The position numbers and the translations under genes were made by a program. DNA of 46,560 nucleotides from an uncultured Clostridia bacterium (GTDB taxonomy: Bacteria > Bacillota > Clostridia > TANB77 > CAG-508), in NCBI GenBank assembly GCA_934153805.1, contig CAKPFO010000007.1:1-46560 (forward strand). The letters run 5' to 3'. Positions 6,968 to 16,084 of the stretch are shown one piece after another; positions within the stretch are counted from its first letter, which is position 1, and every line of letters starts with the position of its first letter. The notes under the pieces are model-generated. The model ran no database searches. It was given only the letters and a program-made list of their open reading frames with translations, and was not told the origin of the DNA.

Positions 6968-8608
6968 ATGTCAAGTTGCTTAGGTTTATATATACAAGAT
7001 AACTTAATTAAATATGCAAAAGTAACAAAAGAAAAAGACAACTTAAAAGTAGAAGCTTTTGGTGTAAAATTCTATGACAATTTGGCTCAAGCTATAGACC
7101 AAATTGTTGCAGAAACATTTAGCTACAAAATACCAATAAGCACAAACTTGTCAGAAGAAAGTTACAATTATTTTTATTTATTTAGCTTATTAAATAAAAA
7201 TGACTTAAAAAAATCAATTGACACAGAATTTGATTCTTTTTGTTATGACAAAGGTTTAAATAAAAATACATTAGAAGCTAGGTATGCATTAGTTGCAGAT
7301 ATTGAAGATAAGGAAAAAATAAAAGTAATTCATATATTTACTAATAAAATAGAAGTAAATAAAAAAATACAAGACCTTGAAAATCATTCTGCATCAACAA
7401 TAGTACCTTTACCAATGTGCATACCAAATATTGCAGATTTAAAAGAAAAAGAAAATGCATTAATTGTAAACATAGAAGATAAGACAACGGTAACAACAAT
7501 AATTGACCAAAAGATATATCATGTTGATAAAATAGAAGAAGGTTCAGCACAAATATTAAATAGTATTAATGAAAAAGAAAATTCTTATACAAAAGCATAT
7601 GAAATATGTAAGAACACAACAATATATACAATGGAAGGTAGAGATTTGGCACAAGAGGAAAATTTGTATTTACAAGATATAATGCCAACTTTATATGAAA
7701 TTGTTCAACAAGTTAGAAAAATAGTGGATAGCTCTTTAAACAAAATAGAGAAAATGTATATTACAGGTACAGCAAGTACTATTAATAATATTGACTTATA
7801 TTTTCAAGAGTATTTCCCAGAAATAAAATGTCAAATTTTGAAACCATATTTTATACCAGAGACTGTAAAAATTAATATGAAAGACTATATAGAGGTAAAC
7901 TCTGCTATAGCTTTAGCATTACAAGGTCTTGGAAATGGAATAAAAAATATTAACTTTAAAAAGCCAGCCTTAATGGATAAATTACCAGAATGGATGAAAA
8001 TTAGTATAGGTGATAAAGACGGAGAAAAGAAAAAGAAACTTAATATCAACTGGGCTAAGAATATTAATATATCTTTTGATATGAAAGGGGCTTTAGACAA
8101 TACAGAAAAGTGGCTTGTTAGGACAATTAGTGGAATATTGATGTTTATAATTATTTATTCAGGAATTACTGTATTTTTAAAAGTACAAACTGATAACAAA
8201 TTAAAACAAGTACAAGATGTAAAAAATGATACAACACAGCAAATTGCATTGGTAGATAGTGATATTCAAAAATTAAATAACAAGACAACAAAATACAATG
8301 AAATATTAAAAAAATTAGAAGATTATAAAAGCGAGACAAACGAAAATAGAAAAATTAAAGATTCTATACCAAATTTATTAACATCAATAATGTTTGGTAT
8401 GCCACAACAAGTAACAATAACATCTATAAAAAATACAACAGGTTATACAATTAGAATAGAAGCAGAAGCAAAAGAATATGCTCAGCTAGGTTATTTTATA
8501 GGAAACATAAAGACAACTGGAATATTATACAACGTAACATCATCATCTGGAGTAAAACAAAATGATGTTGTAAAAGTAACAATAGAAGGAAGCTTATTCC
8601 CTGAATAA
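6968..8608 (+). CDS. pilM: PilM-PilN fusion, type IV pilus inner-membrane platform
   Basis: 546 residues from ATG 6968 (AAAGGAG just upstream; an earlier in-frame start would add 37 lysine-rich residues with no ribosome site). Residues 1 to about 350 are the actin-like ATPase PilM: SSCLGLYIQDNLIKYAKV, IVNIEDKTTVTTII and the C-terminal MYITGTASTINNI / VNSAIALALQGLG. Residues from about 385 are PilN: one membrane helix (WLVRTISGILMFIIIYSGI), a coiled coil (NKLKQVQDVKNDTTQQI) and a small ferredoxin-like domain. In most bacteria these are two genes that bind each other; here they are one chain. First gene of the pilus operon. Confidence 0.85.
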   Translation: MSSCLGLYIQDNLIKYAKVTKEKDNLKVEAFGVKFYDNLAQAIDQIVAETFSYKIPISTNLSEESYNYFYLFSLLNKNDLKKSIDTEFDSFCYDKGLNKNTLEARYALVADIEDKEKIKVIHIFTNKIEVNKKIQDLENHSASTIVPLPMCIPNIADLKEKENALIVNIEDKTTVTTIIDQKIYHVDKIEEGSAQILNSINEKENSYTKAYEICKNTTIYTMEGRDLAQEENLYLQDIMPTLYEIVQQVRKIVDSSLNKIEKMYITGTASTINNIDLYFQEYFPEIKCQILKPYFIPETVKINMKDYIEVNSAIALALQGLGNGIKNINFKKPALMDKLPEWMKISIGDKDGEKKKKLNINWAKNINISFDMKGALDNTEKWLVRTISGILMFIIIYSGITVFLKVQTDNKLKQVQDVKNDTTQQIALVDSDIQKLNNKTTKYNEILKKLEDYKSETNENRKIKDSIPNLLTSIMFGMPQQVTITSIKNTTGYTIRIEAEAKEYAQLGYFIGNIKTTGILYNVTSSSGVKQNDVVKVTIEGSLFPE

Positions 8609-8626
8609 TAAAAAGGAGAATGATTA

Positions 8627-9316
8627 ATGAGGAAAATACTATTAATAATAGCTATAGTATTACTACTTGGATTTGGTTATGTCTCTGTTGTTAAAGGATT
8701 TGAAATAGGAAGCTTAAAGATTTCAAGCGTAAAACAGATTGATGAGCAAAGTCAAAACTTAAAATTAAAAATAGAAGAACTAAACTCATTAATAGATGTA
8801 AGTTTTCCTAAGAAAGTTAGTGAATTAAAAGAAGCTAGCAATAAAATGCAAGCAACTAAAAAACAGTATTTAGATGAAACTAATACAAGCAGTGATGCAG
8901 AAATTTTATATGCTACTCAAACTGAAAGCTATGATATAGAAAGACTATGGACTACTATAGGTAAGCATGTAGACGATGCTGGTGTAAATTTAAAAATGGT
9001 TTTAAATACTAGTGCATCAGGTTCAAACGAAACTAAAGATATAGCATTTACAGTAGATGGAACTTATATAGCAATTACAAATTTTCTATATGGAATAGAG
9101 GATGATGAAGAACTAAATTTTAGAATTTACAATTTTGCATTATCTCCATATCAAAACGAAATATTGCAAGCAACATTTACAGTAAAAGATGTTAGAATAA
9201 CGTCAAGTTCATTAAATGAAAATTTAACAACATCAACGACAACAACTAATAATAGTACAAATACAACTACTGATACAAATACGAATACTACTACAGAAAA
9301 TACTACTAATCAGTAG
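8627..9316 (+). CDS. pilO: PilO-like pilus assembly protein
   Basis: 229 residues: N-terminal membrane helix (ILLIIAIVLLLGFGYVSVV), a coiled coil at about 40-85 and a small alpha/beta domain, ending in a low-complexity Thr/Asn/Ser tail (TTSTTTTNNSTN...). This is the PilO layout, and the gene follows PilN as expected. It should dimerise with PilN in the alignment complex. The repetitive ACA/ACT tail at 9225-9310 is a simple-sequence stretch prone to length change. Confidence 0.75.
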   Translation: MRKILLIIAIVLLLGFGYVSVVKGFEIGSLKISSVKQIDEQSQNLKLKIEELNSLIDVSFPKKVSELKEASNKMQATKKQYLDETNTSSDAEILYATQTESYDIERLWTTIGKHVDDAGVNLKMVLNTSASGSNETKDIAFTVDGTYIAITNFLYGIEDDEELNFRIYNFALSPYQNEILQATFTVKDVRITSSSLNENLTTSTTTTNNSTNTTTDTNTNTTTENTTNQ

Positions 9317-9334
9317 AAAATAAAGGAGTAAACA

Positions 9335-9766
9335 ATGGCTAAAACAGTTTTCAAAGAAATAATAATAACTTTATTGCTATGTATTGCTATTTTATTAATA
9401 TTAGGAATTATATTTTATGATTATAATCCATTAAATAAGGTGGTACCTAGTAAAATAGCGTATACTGAACCAGATGATATAAAAAATGAACTAGAAGAAA
9501 ACGAAGTAAATGATGTCTGGGACAGTGGAATAAATGTTGTATATAGCATTGAAGGAAAAGATTTGAATGTTTATAAAAAAAGCAATAGCTATGTTTCTGG
9601 AAAACAAAATCCATTTGGAACAATTGCGGAGGAAGTTACAAATGATGAAACTAATTCGTCTACAACAAGTGGCAGTTCAACAGGAACAAAAGCTAATAAT
9701 ATAAATAAAACTAATACGAATCCAGATTCAACAGGGACATTCTTAAATACAACTGGAAAAAAATAA
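9335..9766 (+). CDS. Membrane-anchored PilP-like accessory protein
   Basis: 143 residues with one N-terminal membrane helix (IIITLLLCIAILLILGIIFYDY), an acidic middle (PDDIKNELEENEVNDVWDSG) and a Ser/Thr/Asn-rich tail. The segment SGKQNPFG recalls the DPF motif of PilP, which bridges PilNO to the outside in diderms. Gene order after PilO also fits PilP. No outer membrane is expected here, so its function must differ. Assignment is by position and one short motif only. Confidence 0.5.
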   Translation: MAKTVFKEIIITLLLCIAILLILGIIFYDYNPLNKVVPSKIAYTEPDDIKNELEENEVNDVWDSGINVVYSIEGKDLNVYKKSNSYVSGKQNPFGTIAEEVTNDETNSSTTSGSSTGTKANNINKTNTNPDSTGTFLNTTGKK

Positions 9767-9826
9767 TTTAGGTTATATTTATTTATTAAATATATACAAA
9801 AGAATATTGATAAGGAGGAGTTTTTT

Positions 9827-10039
9827 ATGTTAAAACAACAAAAAGGTATTACATTAGTAGCATTAGTAATCACAATAGTAGTTTTAATAATCTTAGCAGG
9901 AGTTGCTATTTCATTAACTCTATCAGATAATGGAATATTCAACAGAGCTAAAACTGCTAGAGACGATTATCAACATGCTGCAAACGAAGAAAATGTTGGA
10001 TTTACAAACATTGAAGCATATGTTAACAGCATACAATAA
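9827..10039 (+). CDS. Short type IV pilin (candidate major pilin)
   Basis: The precursor has 70 residues. The prepilin signal is textbook: a basic leader MLKQQKG, cleavage after Gly7, then ITLVALVITIVVLIILAGVAISL; the usual Glu5 position holds Ala. After cleavage about 63 residues remain, one long helix and almost no globular head. An AAGGAGGAG ribosome site lies 10 bases upstream. A terminator follows directly, typical when a major subunit gene is to be made in excess over the rest of the operon. Confidence 0.85.
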   Translation: MLKQQKGITLVALVITIVVLIILAGVAISLTLSDNGIFNRAKTARDDYQHAANEENVGFTNIEAYVNSIQ

Positions 10040-10066
10040 TTATTATTTAGTAAAAAAGCTAAATAT

Positions 10067-10110
10067 GAGGTTACCTGTAAAATTATATTTAGGTAACCTC
10101 TAATTTTTTT
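10067..10110 (+). terminator. Terminator after the short pilin
   Basis: GAGGTTACCT (10067-10076) pairs with AGGTAACCTC (10091-10100), followed by TAATTTTTTT. It splits the pilus cluster and would make the pilin mRNA more abundant than downstream genes. Confidence 0.85.
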
Positions 10111-10164
10111 AAAAGTGATTGATATTTTCAATCATTTAGTATATTAGTAAGGAAAGATATCAAT

Positions 10165-10974
10165 ATGGAACAGATTATTTTTTATATATTAATTTTTATG
10201 ATAGGAACATTATTTGGTAGTTTTTCTACCTTAGCAGTATATAGAATTCCATTACATCAGGATATTACACATAAACGTTCATATTGCCCAAAATGTAATC
10301 ATAAACTTGATTTTTGGGATATGATACCAATTTTAAGCTACATATGTTTAGGTGGAAAGTGTAGATATTGCAAAGAAAAAATAAGAATACGTTATTTGTT
10401 ATTAGAAGCATTTACTGGAACAGTGTTTTTATTATACGCTATGTCATTAAATATAAATTTTTATAATTTAGAAATAAATAAACTAGTATATTTAGTAATT
10501 GGCATGTTGTACATAGCAGGACTTATAATTGTAGCAGGAATTGACAAAGAAAAAGTAAGTATAAGCAGAGAATTAATGGTATATGAAATTGTAATCCTTT
10601 CTATATATATGATTTATCTATATATAGTACAAGGAGTTAATATATATAGATATGTCATATATTTATTAGTATTAATGATTTTATTTGCAATAGATGTGAA
10701 GAAATATAAAAAACAAAATAAAGATAATTATACAATTGGAATAATTATATTAAGTATTGTACAAGCTATTTTTGTAGGTGAATATGGATTTGCAATAACA
10801 GTAGCATTAGCTTTTATAGCACTTGCCATAGAATGTATATTAAATAAAATTATTCATAAAGAAAAAAAATGCTACAAAAATATATCTATTGGATATTATT
10901 TGTGTATTTCAAACATAATAACAATAATAGTTGCAAATATGGTGACTTGTGGGTGGTTAAATGAAATTTTTTAA
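10165..10974 (+). CDS. pilD: Prepilin peptidase / leader peptidase (A24 family)
   Basis: 269 residues with about eight membrane segments. It cleaves the leader after Gly in prepilins and N-methylates the new end. The N-terminal domain has the IGTLFGSFSTLAVYRIP start and two CxxC pairs (CPKC and CRYC) of a zinc site. The first catalytic Asp is in AGIDKEKVSI; the second in FAIDVKKYKK lacks the classical GxGD form, having AID instead. This variation is worth noting, since the GD motif is usual. The end overlaps the next gene by 14 bases. Confidence 0.85.
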   Translation: MEQIIFYILIFMIGTLFGSFSTLAVYRIPLHQDITHKRSYCPKCNHKLDFWDMIPILSYICLGGKCRYCKEKIRIRYLLLEAFTGTVFLLYAMSLNINFYNLEINKLVYLVIGMLYIAGLIIVAGIDKEKVSISRELMVYEIVILSIYMIYLYIVQGVNIYRYVIYLLVLMILFAIDVKKYKKQNKDNYTIGIIILSIVQAIFVGEYGFAITVALAFIALAIECILNKIIHKEKKCYKNISIGYYLCISNIITIIVANMVTCGWLNEIF

Positions 10975-11374
10975 AAAGATAAAATCAAATAAAGGTGTAA
11001 CAATGACAGATGTTGTTATTGGAATGCTTATACTAATTATATTTACAGGAATATTAACATCAAGTTTTTATAAAATATATTCGTACAATCTTCTAATAAG
11101 AATGAATGCTATAGCAGTTGATTATACAATAAAAATATTAGAAGACATTGATAAAATGAAGTATGATGAAGTAACAGAAGAATTAAATAATACCTTAACA
11201 TCAAATTATAATATTATGGACAAATATAAGGTAAGCGTAAAAATAGAAAATTATAACAAAGACGATAACACTAAAGAGGATATTATAAAAATAGTGACAG
11301 TAGATGTTAAATATAATTTAAATGGTGACGAAAAGAGTTATTCTGTTAGTAAATTAAAAATAAAGGAAATGTAG
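10961..11374 (+). CDS. Pseudopilin / minor pilin
   Basis: 137 residues. The leader MKFFKKIKSNKG is cleaved before VTMTDVVIGMLILIIFTGILTSSFYKIYSYN, a prepilin helix that has Asp at mature position 5 in place of Glu. The C-terminal domain is small, with two beta strands (KYKVSVKIENYN, IVTVDVKYNL). Probably a tip or initiation subunit of the pilus, like GspI/PilV. Overlaps pilD. Confidence 0.8.
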   Translation: MKFFKKIKSNKGVTMTDVVIGMLILIIFTGILTSSFYKIYSYNLLIRMNAIAVDYTIKILEDIDKMKYDEVTEELNNTLTSNYNIMDKYKVSVKIENYNKDDNTKEDIIKIVTVDVKYNLNGDEKSYSVSKLKIKEM

Positions 11375-11387
11375 GAAAGGTGATAAA

Positions 11388-11825
11388 GTGAAATCTGACA
11401 AAGGTATAACATTAACTAGTTTAATATTGTATATAGTTTTAATTATTCTTGTATTAGGTTTTTTATCTTTAGTTAGTCAAAATTTCTTTCAAAATACAAA
11501 ATATATTTCTGATACTGGAAAATATGTAGCAGAATTTAATAAATTTAATATGTATTTTATAGAAGATGTAAAAAACAATGCAGATGTATATACAATAGAA
11601 GATAATAAAATTGTTTTTGAAGATGGAACTATATATACGTATACAGATAATGACATATACAGAAATAAAGTAAAGATTTGTGAAAATATAGATTATTGCA
11701 AATTTTCTAAAACAAATCAAATAGATGAAAATGAATTTGAAAAGAAAATTATTAATGTAAAAATACGAATAGAAGGTTCAAAAAATTTTGAAACAGAAAA
11801 CGACTATGTATTAAAATATTGGTAA
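11388..11825 (+). CDS. Pseudopilin / minor pilin
   Basis: 145 residues from GTG 11388 (GGAAAGG just upstream). The leader VKSDKG precedes ITLTSLILYIVLIILVLGFLSLVSQNFFQNTKYI, a prepilin helix lacking Glu5. The rest is acidic with short strands, of PilW/GspJ-like layout. It forms a pair with the preceding pseudopilin and is followed by a separate AT-rich promoter-like spacer before pilB. Confidence 0.75.
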   Translation: MKSDKGITLTSLILYIVLIILVLGFLSLVSQNFFQNTKYISDTGKYVAEFNKFNMYFIEDVKNNADVYTIEDNKIVFEDGTIYTYTDNDIYRNKVKICENIDYCKFSKTNQIDENEFEKKIINVKIRIEGSKNFETENDYVLKYW

Positions 11826-11911
11826 TTTATAGTAAATAAAAAAAATACTATATCATTAAAAAATTTTATAGTATAATATAAGTATAATGTACAAAAGAAG
11901 GAGGAATACAT

Positions 11912-13540
11912 ATGGCAGCTAAACAAAGACAACCAATAGGAATAGAACTTGCAAAAAGAAATTTAATAACAGAAGAGGATATAAATAAGGCTTTGGAATA
12001 TCAAAAAAGTCATCCTACTAAAAAGTTGGGTGATATAATTTACATATTGAACTTATGTAACGCAGAACAATTAATAGAAGCAATAGGAGAAATATTAGAT
12101 GAAAAAGCTATATTATTGCATGAATCTGATGTAAGGATTAATGTACAAGATTATATATCTTTAGATATAGCAAAAAGAAATAAAGCAATACCTTTTGAAG
12201 AAGAATCTGGAAGAATAAAAGTATGTTTTGCAGATACATCAAATAGTAGGGCAGTCGAAACAATAAGGCTTTTATTATTAAATAAAGGTTTAGTTATGGA
12301 AAAATACATAACATTCGAAACTAACATAGAGAGAATATTAACATCTATAGAGGGAGTTGCAGCAGAAACAATAAATCCAAATGGAGATATTACAGGATTA
12401 GTAGATAGTATTATTAAAGTGGGTATTGAAAAAAGAGCAAGTGATATTCACTTTGAACCAATGGATGACAAAATGAGAATAAGATATAGAATAGATGGTC
12501 AATTAATAACAGCTGTATCTATAGGCAATGATAAGCAAGCACAAATAATAGGTAGGTTAAAAGCAATATCTAATATGCATCAAGAAAAACAACAATCTCA
12601 AGATGGTAGAATACTTATGTATCCAGATTATAACATACGTGTATCTTCTCAAAAAAATATTTATGGAGAAAAATTTGTATTAAGATTATTAAAGAAAAAT
12701 GCGGGAATTAAAAAAATATATGATTTAGGATTTCCAAATGACGAAAAATTAGTAAAGCAATGTTTTGACAAAAGAAATAGTATAACAATAATTGCAGCAC
12801 CTACTGGAGCTGGTAAAACAACTACATTATACAGTATTATAGATTATTTAAATAGACCAGAAATAAATATAACTACTATAGAAGATCCAGTTGAAATTCG
12901 TATAGACGGACTAAATCAGGTAGAAATTGATGAAAGAACATCTTTTTCTGACTCGTTAAGAACAGTTTTAAGACAAGACCCTGATATCATATTAGTAGGA
13001 GAAATAAGAGATAAAGAAACAGCAGAAATCGCTATGCAAGCAGGTCAAACAGGACATTATGTTTTATCTACAATACATACAATAGATAGTATAGAAGTAA
13101 TAACAAGACTAAGAAAAATGGGAATATCAGATTATGATATATCTAGTACATTAGCATCTTGTGTATCACAAAGATTAGTAAGAAAAGTATGTCCATACTG
13201 CAAAATAGAAAGAGAATTTAAAGAAGAAGAAAAAGAAAAAATGCTAAAAATTGCTAACAAATATGGAGTAAATTTAGACTTTGATGGAAAGATAACTTAT
13301 GATACACCTGGATGTGATAAATGTAATCATACAGGATACTATGATAGAATAGCAGTATTTGAAACTTTAAATATAACCGAGAAAATAAGGGAACTTATAA
13401 GTAATAATGCTTCAAGTTTGGAAATTAGAAATTATGCATTACAAGAAAATTATAAACCTTTAGTGATAGATGGAATATATAAAGTATTAAATGGATTAAC
13501 AACATTAGATGAACTTAATAATCAATTAGTAATCTTTTAA
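11912..13540 (+). CDS. pilB: PilB, pilus extension ATPase
   Basis: 542 residues. N-terminal MshEN/T2SSE-N domain (IGIELAKRNLITEEDINKALEYQ), then the GspE/PilB core. Visible motifs are ASDIHFEPMDDKMRIRYRIDG, Walker A APTGAGKTTTLY near residue 298, the Asp box, Walker B DPDIILVGEIRD near 360, the His box TGHYVLSTIHT, and the zinc tetracysteine pairs CPYC and CDKC that distinguish PilB/GspE from PilT. It powers pilus assembly at the inner membrane with PilC. A GGAGG site lies just upstream. Length is normal. Confidence 0.95.
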   Translation: MAAKQRQPIGIELAKRNLITEEDINKALEYQKSHPTKKLGDIIYILNLCNAEQLIEAIGEILDEKAILLHESDVRINVQDYISLDIAKRNKAIPFEEESGRIKVCFADTSNSRAVETIRLLLLNKGLVMEKYITFETNIERILTSIEGVAAETINPNGDITGLVDSIIKVGIEKRASDIHFEPMDDKMRIRYRIDGQLITAVSIGNDKQAQIIGRLKAISNMHQEKQQSQDGRILMYPDYNIRVSSQKNIYGEKFVLRLLKKNAGIKKIYDLGFPNDEKLVKQCFDKRNSITIIAAPTGAGKTTTLYSIIDYLNRPEINITTIEDPVEIRIDGLNQVEIDERTSFSDSLRTVLRQDPDIILVGEIRDKETAEIAMQAGQTGHYVLSTIHTIDSIEVITRLRKMGISDYDISSTLASCVSQRLVRKVCPYCKIEREFKEEEKEKMLKIANKYGVNLDFDGKITYDTPGCDKCNHTGYYDRIAVFETLNITEKIRELISNNASSLEIRNYALQENYKPLVIDGIYKVLNGLTTLDELNNQLVIF

Positions 13541-13560
13541 ATAGAAAGGGAGAACAACTT

Positions 13561-14664
13561 ATGATAAATGTAGATAAAGTTATAACAACTGCAAAAGAAC
13601 TAGATGCATCAGATATACATCTAGTATGTGGTCTAAAACCAATGCTTAGAATAGCAAGAGAGCTAAGACCAATAGAAGATATGGATGTACTAGAACCAGA
13701 AAATATGTATGAAATATATGATTATTTCGTAAGAGGAAATTTGGACAAAGATAGTGTATTTAAAGAAACTAAAAAATTAGATGCTTCATTTGAATTTGAG
13801 GATATTCGTTTAAGGGTAAATATTTCATATTCAGATGAAATACCAACTTTTACATTAAGACTTATAAAAAGTACACTTCCTAAGTATGAAGATTTAGGGG
13901 TCCCAGATATAGTAAGAAGAATGACATATCAACCACAAGGACTATTACTAGTAACTGGTAAAACAAACTCTGGTAAAACTACAACATTAAATGCATTAAT
14001 AAATGAAATTAATGAGACACAAAACAAAAAAATATTAACACTAGAAAGTCCCGTAGAATACAGACATACCTCAAAAAAATCTATGATAGTACAAAAAGAA
14101 ATAGGTAGAGGTAGAGACTGTTTATGCTATAGTGATGGTGTTAAAAACTCTTTAAGAGAGGACTGCGACATTATAGTAGTAGGAGAGATAAGAGATAGAG
14201 AAACTATGGATGCTGCTATAGAAACAGCAGAAGCAGGACATTTAGTAATAGGAACATTGCATACAAAATCATGTGCAGAAACAATAGACAGAATGATAAA
14301 CTTTTACGAGATAAGTGACCAAACAACAATGAAATATATGATATCATCATTATTAAAACTTGTTATATCACAAAGATTACTAAAAGGAAGAGACGGAAAA
14401 TTAGTATTAGTGCCAGAGGTAATGGTTGTAGACAATATTATAGCAGGTATTATAAGAAAAGAAAAAATAAGTGTATCTGAAATAGAAGATGCAATACAAA
14501 GTAACTCAGAAAAAGGAAGCATTGGTTTAATAAACTCAATAGCAGAATTATTTGTAGACGATAAAATAACATTAGAGCAAGCAAAAGCTCAAATAGAAGA
14601 GAAAAACTTAGAAATATTAAACAGAACAATAATGCAATTGAAAATAAAAAAAGGAAATAAATAA
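13561..14664 (+). CDS. pilT: PilT-like retraction ATPase
   Basis: 367 residues with the PilT layout: short N-domain starting DKVITTAKELDASDIHLVCGLKPMLR, Walker A TGKTNSGKTTTLNAL near residue 130 (usual PilT has TGPTGSGKST), LREDCDIIVVGEIRD (Walker B) and the His box AGHLVIGTLHT. The zinc cysteines of PilB are absent, as expected. It disassembles pili, giving twitching or DNA uptake. The C-terminal AIRAGK-like retraction motif is not obvious. Follows pilB by 20 bases. Confidence 0.9.
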   Translation: MINVDKVITTAKELDASDIHLVCGLKPMLRIARELRPIEDMDVLEPENMYEIYDYFVRGNLDKDSVFKETKKLDASFEFEDIRLRVNISYSDEIPTFTLRLIKSTLPKYEDLGVPDIVRRMTYQPQGLLLVTGKTNSGKTTTLNALINEINETQNKKILTLESPVEYRHTSKKSMIVQKEIGRGRDCLCYSDGVKNSLREDCDIIVVGEIRDRETMDAAIETAEAGHLVIGTLHTKSCAETIDRMINFYEISDQTTMKYMISSLLKLVISQRLLKGRDGKLVLVPEVMVVDNIIAGIIRKEKISVSEIEDAIQSNSEKGSIGLINSIAELFVDDKITLEQAKAQIEEKNLEILNRTIMQLKIKKGNK

Positions 14665-14681
14665 AAACGGAGGAGCATACA

Positions 14682-16032
14682 ATGCCAGAATATGTATACA
14701 GGGCTGTAACTAAAAAGGGACAAATTGTAAAAAATAAAGTAGAAGAGTCTAGTAGACAAGCATTAATAAAAAAGCTAAAAGGAAATGAATTAATGCCTAT
14801 TCAAATTGTACAAGTTGGTTACATAGGAAAAAAGCAAAAAAAGGTAAAGAAAAATGTTACAAACATAGAAGACATAATGAAGACAGCTAACTCTACAAAT
14901 ATTTTTAAGGCTGATGAAGTAACTAAGGCAACATTTATTGAAAAAATAAACTTAGCATTGTCTGCTACAGAAAAAATAACAACTAGAGATTTAGTTATAT
15001 TTACACAAAATTTCTATTTGCTAAAAAAAGCGAATTTTAATAACATACATGCATTATCAACAATAATACAAAGTACAGAAAACTTATCATTTAAAGGAAT
15101 TCTAGAAGATATTCTAGCAGGTGTTGAAGCACGGAGACTATATGTATACAACAATGGAATATTATTCTAATGTGTTCCCTTATATATACATAAATATGAT
15201 AAAAGTAGGCGAACTTTCAGGCTCACTAACAAACTCTTTAAAACAAGCAATAAAATATTTAGATGAATCATCAGATTTATCTAAAAGAGTAAAAAAAGTA
15301 TTAATACCAAATATAGCTCAATTTGTATTTATATTAATAATGCTAGTAGTAGGAACTTTAGTTGCTGTTCCATCAATACAAGGAATATATGACTCTGTAG
15401 GAAGTACAGCAACACTTCCTAAAATAACAATTTGGTTTAATAATTTTATTAATGGAATGATAAAATATTGGTACATTCCGATAGCACTTATATCAGCTGT
15501 TGTAAGTGCAATAATGGTATATATAAATACACCAAAAGGAAAATATAATTTTCACTATTTTAAATATACAATGCCTTTGTTTGGAAAACTAATATATAGT
15601 TTGGATTTTTCAAGATTTGTAAAAGCAATGCTTTTAAACTTAAACAATGGAATGAGAATTCAAGACGCATTAGATGTTAGTAAAAATGTTGTAAACAATT
15701 ATGTGTTTTTATCAATGGTAGAAACTTCAATAAACAACATATTGATAGGTCAATCATGGATAGAACCATTTGAAAAATCAGGATTAACATCATCTATGGT
15801 AACAGAAATGTTAAAAATAGGTATGCAAACTGACTTGGCAGAAATGATGGAAAAAATGGTAGAGTATATGGAAATAGATATAAATAATACGCTAGAAAAA
15901 ATAATGAAAGTAATGCCAGAAGTAGTATATTCAATAGTAGGTATCGTATTAATATTCTTCGTACTTGTCGTATTAGTTCCTGTTATGGAAGTATATATGG
16001 GTAACTTTATGTTCTCAGCAGCAGGAATATAA
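14682..16032 (+). CDS. pilC: PilC inner-membrane platform protein, interrupted by a +1 shift at CGG-A
   Basis: Reading from ATG 14682 (ribosome site GGAGGAG) gives the PilC N-domain: YVYRAVTKKGQIVKNKVEES, then the first T2SSF domain RDLVIFTQNFYLLKKANFNNIHAL...EDILAGVEA. At 15132-15134 the codon is CGG and the zero frame stops 12 codons later. Skipping that C gives GGA and continues as GDYMYTTMEYYSNVFPYIYINMIKVGELSGSL through three membrane segments and a second T2SSF repeat to 16032. The joined product has about 449 residues, a normal PilC. PilC holds the growing pilus and binds PilB/PilT; the gene sits right after them. Confidence 0.9.
15132..15135 (+). other. CGG-A +1 recoding site 2 (PilC)
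   Basis: Zero frame GCA CGG AGA; productive reading GCA (C) GGA GAC. It sits between the two halves of the first T2SSF domain, so both halves are needed. Confidence 0.6.
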
Positions 16033-16040
16033 TAAATAAA

Positions 16041-16084
16041 AAAGGAGGATGCTAAAAAATTAGATTTTTTAGTAAAGCGAATAT
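16041..16084 (+). promoter_or_regulatory. Ribosome site, mini-ORF and hairpin before the ROK gene
   Basis: AAGGAGG at 16041-16047 is followed by ATGCTAAAAAATTAG, a four-codon ORF, and by a hairpin CTAAAAAAT-TAG-ATTTTTTAG. The ROK start codon comes 12 bases after the hairpin, so the stem may bring the distant ribosome site near the real start, or the mini-ORF may tune translation. Confidence 0.35.
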
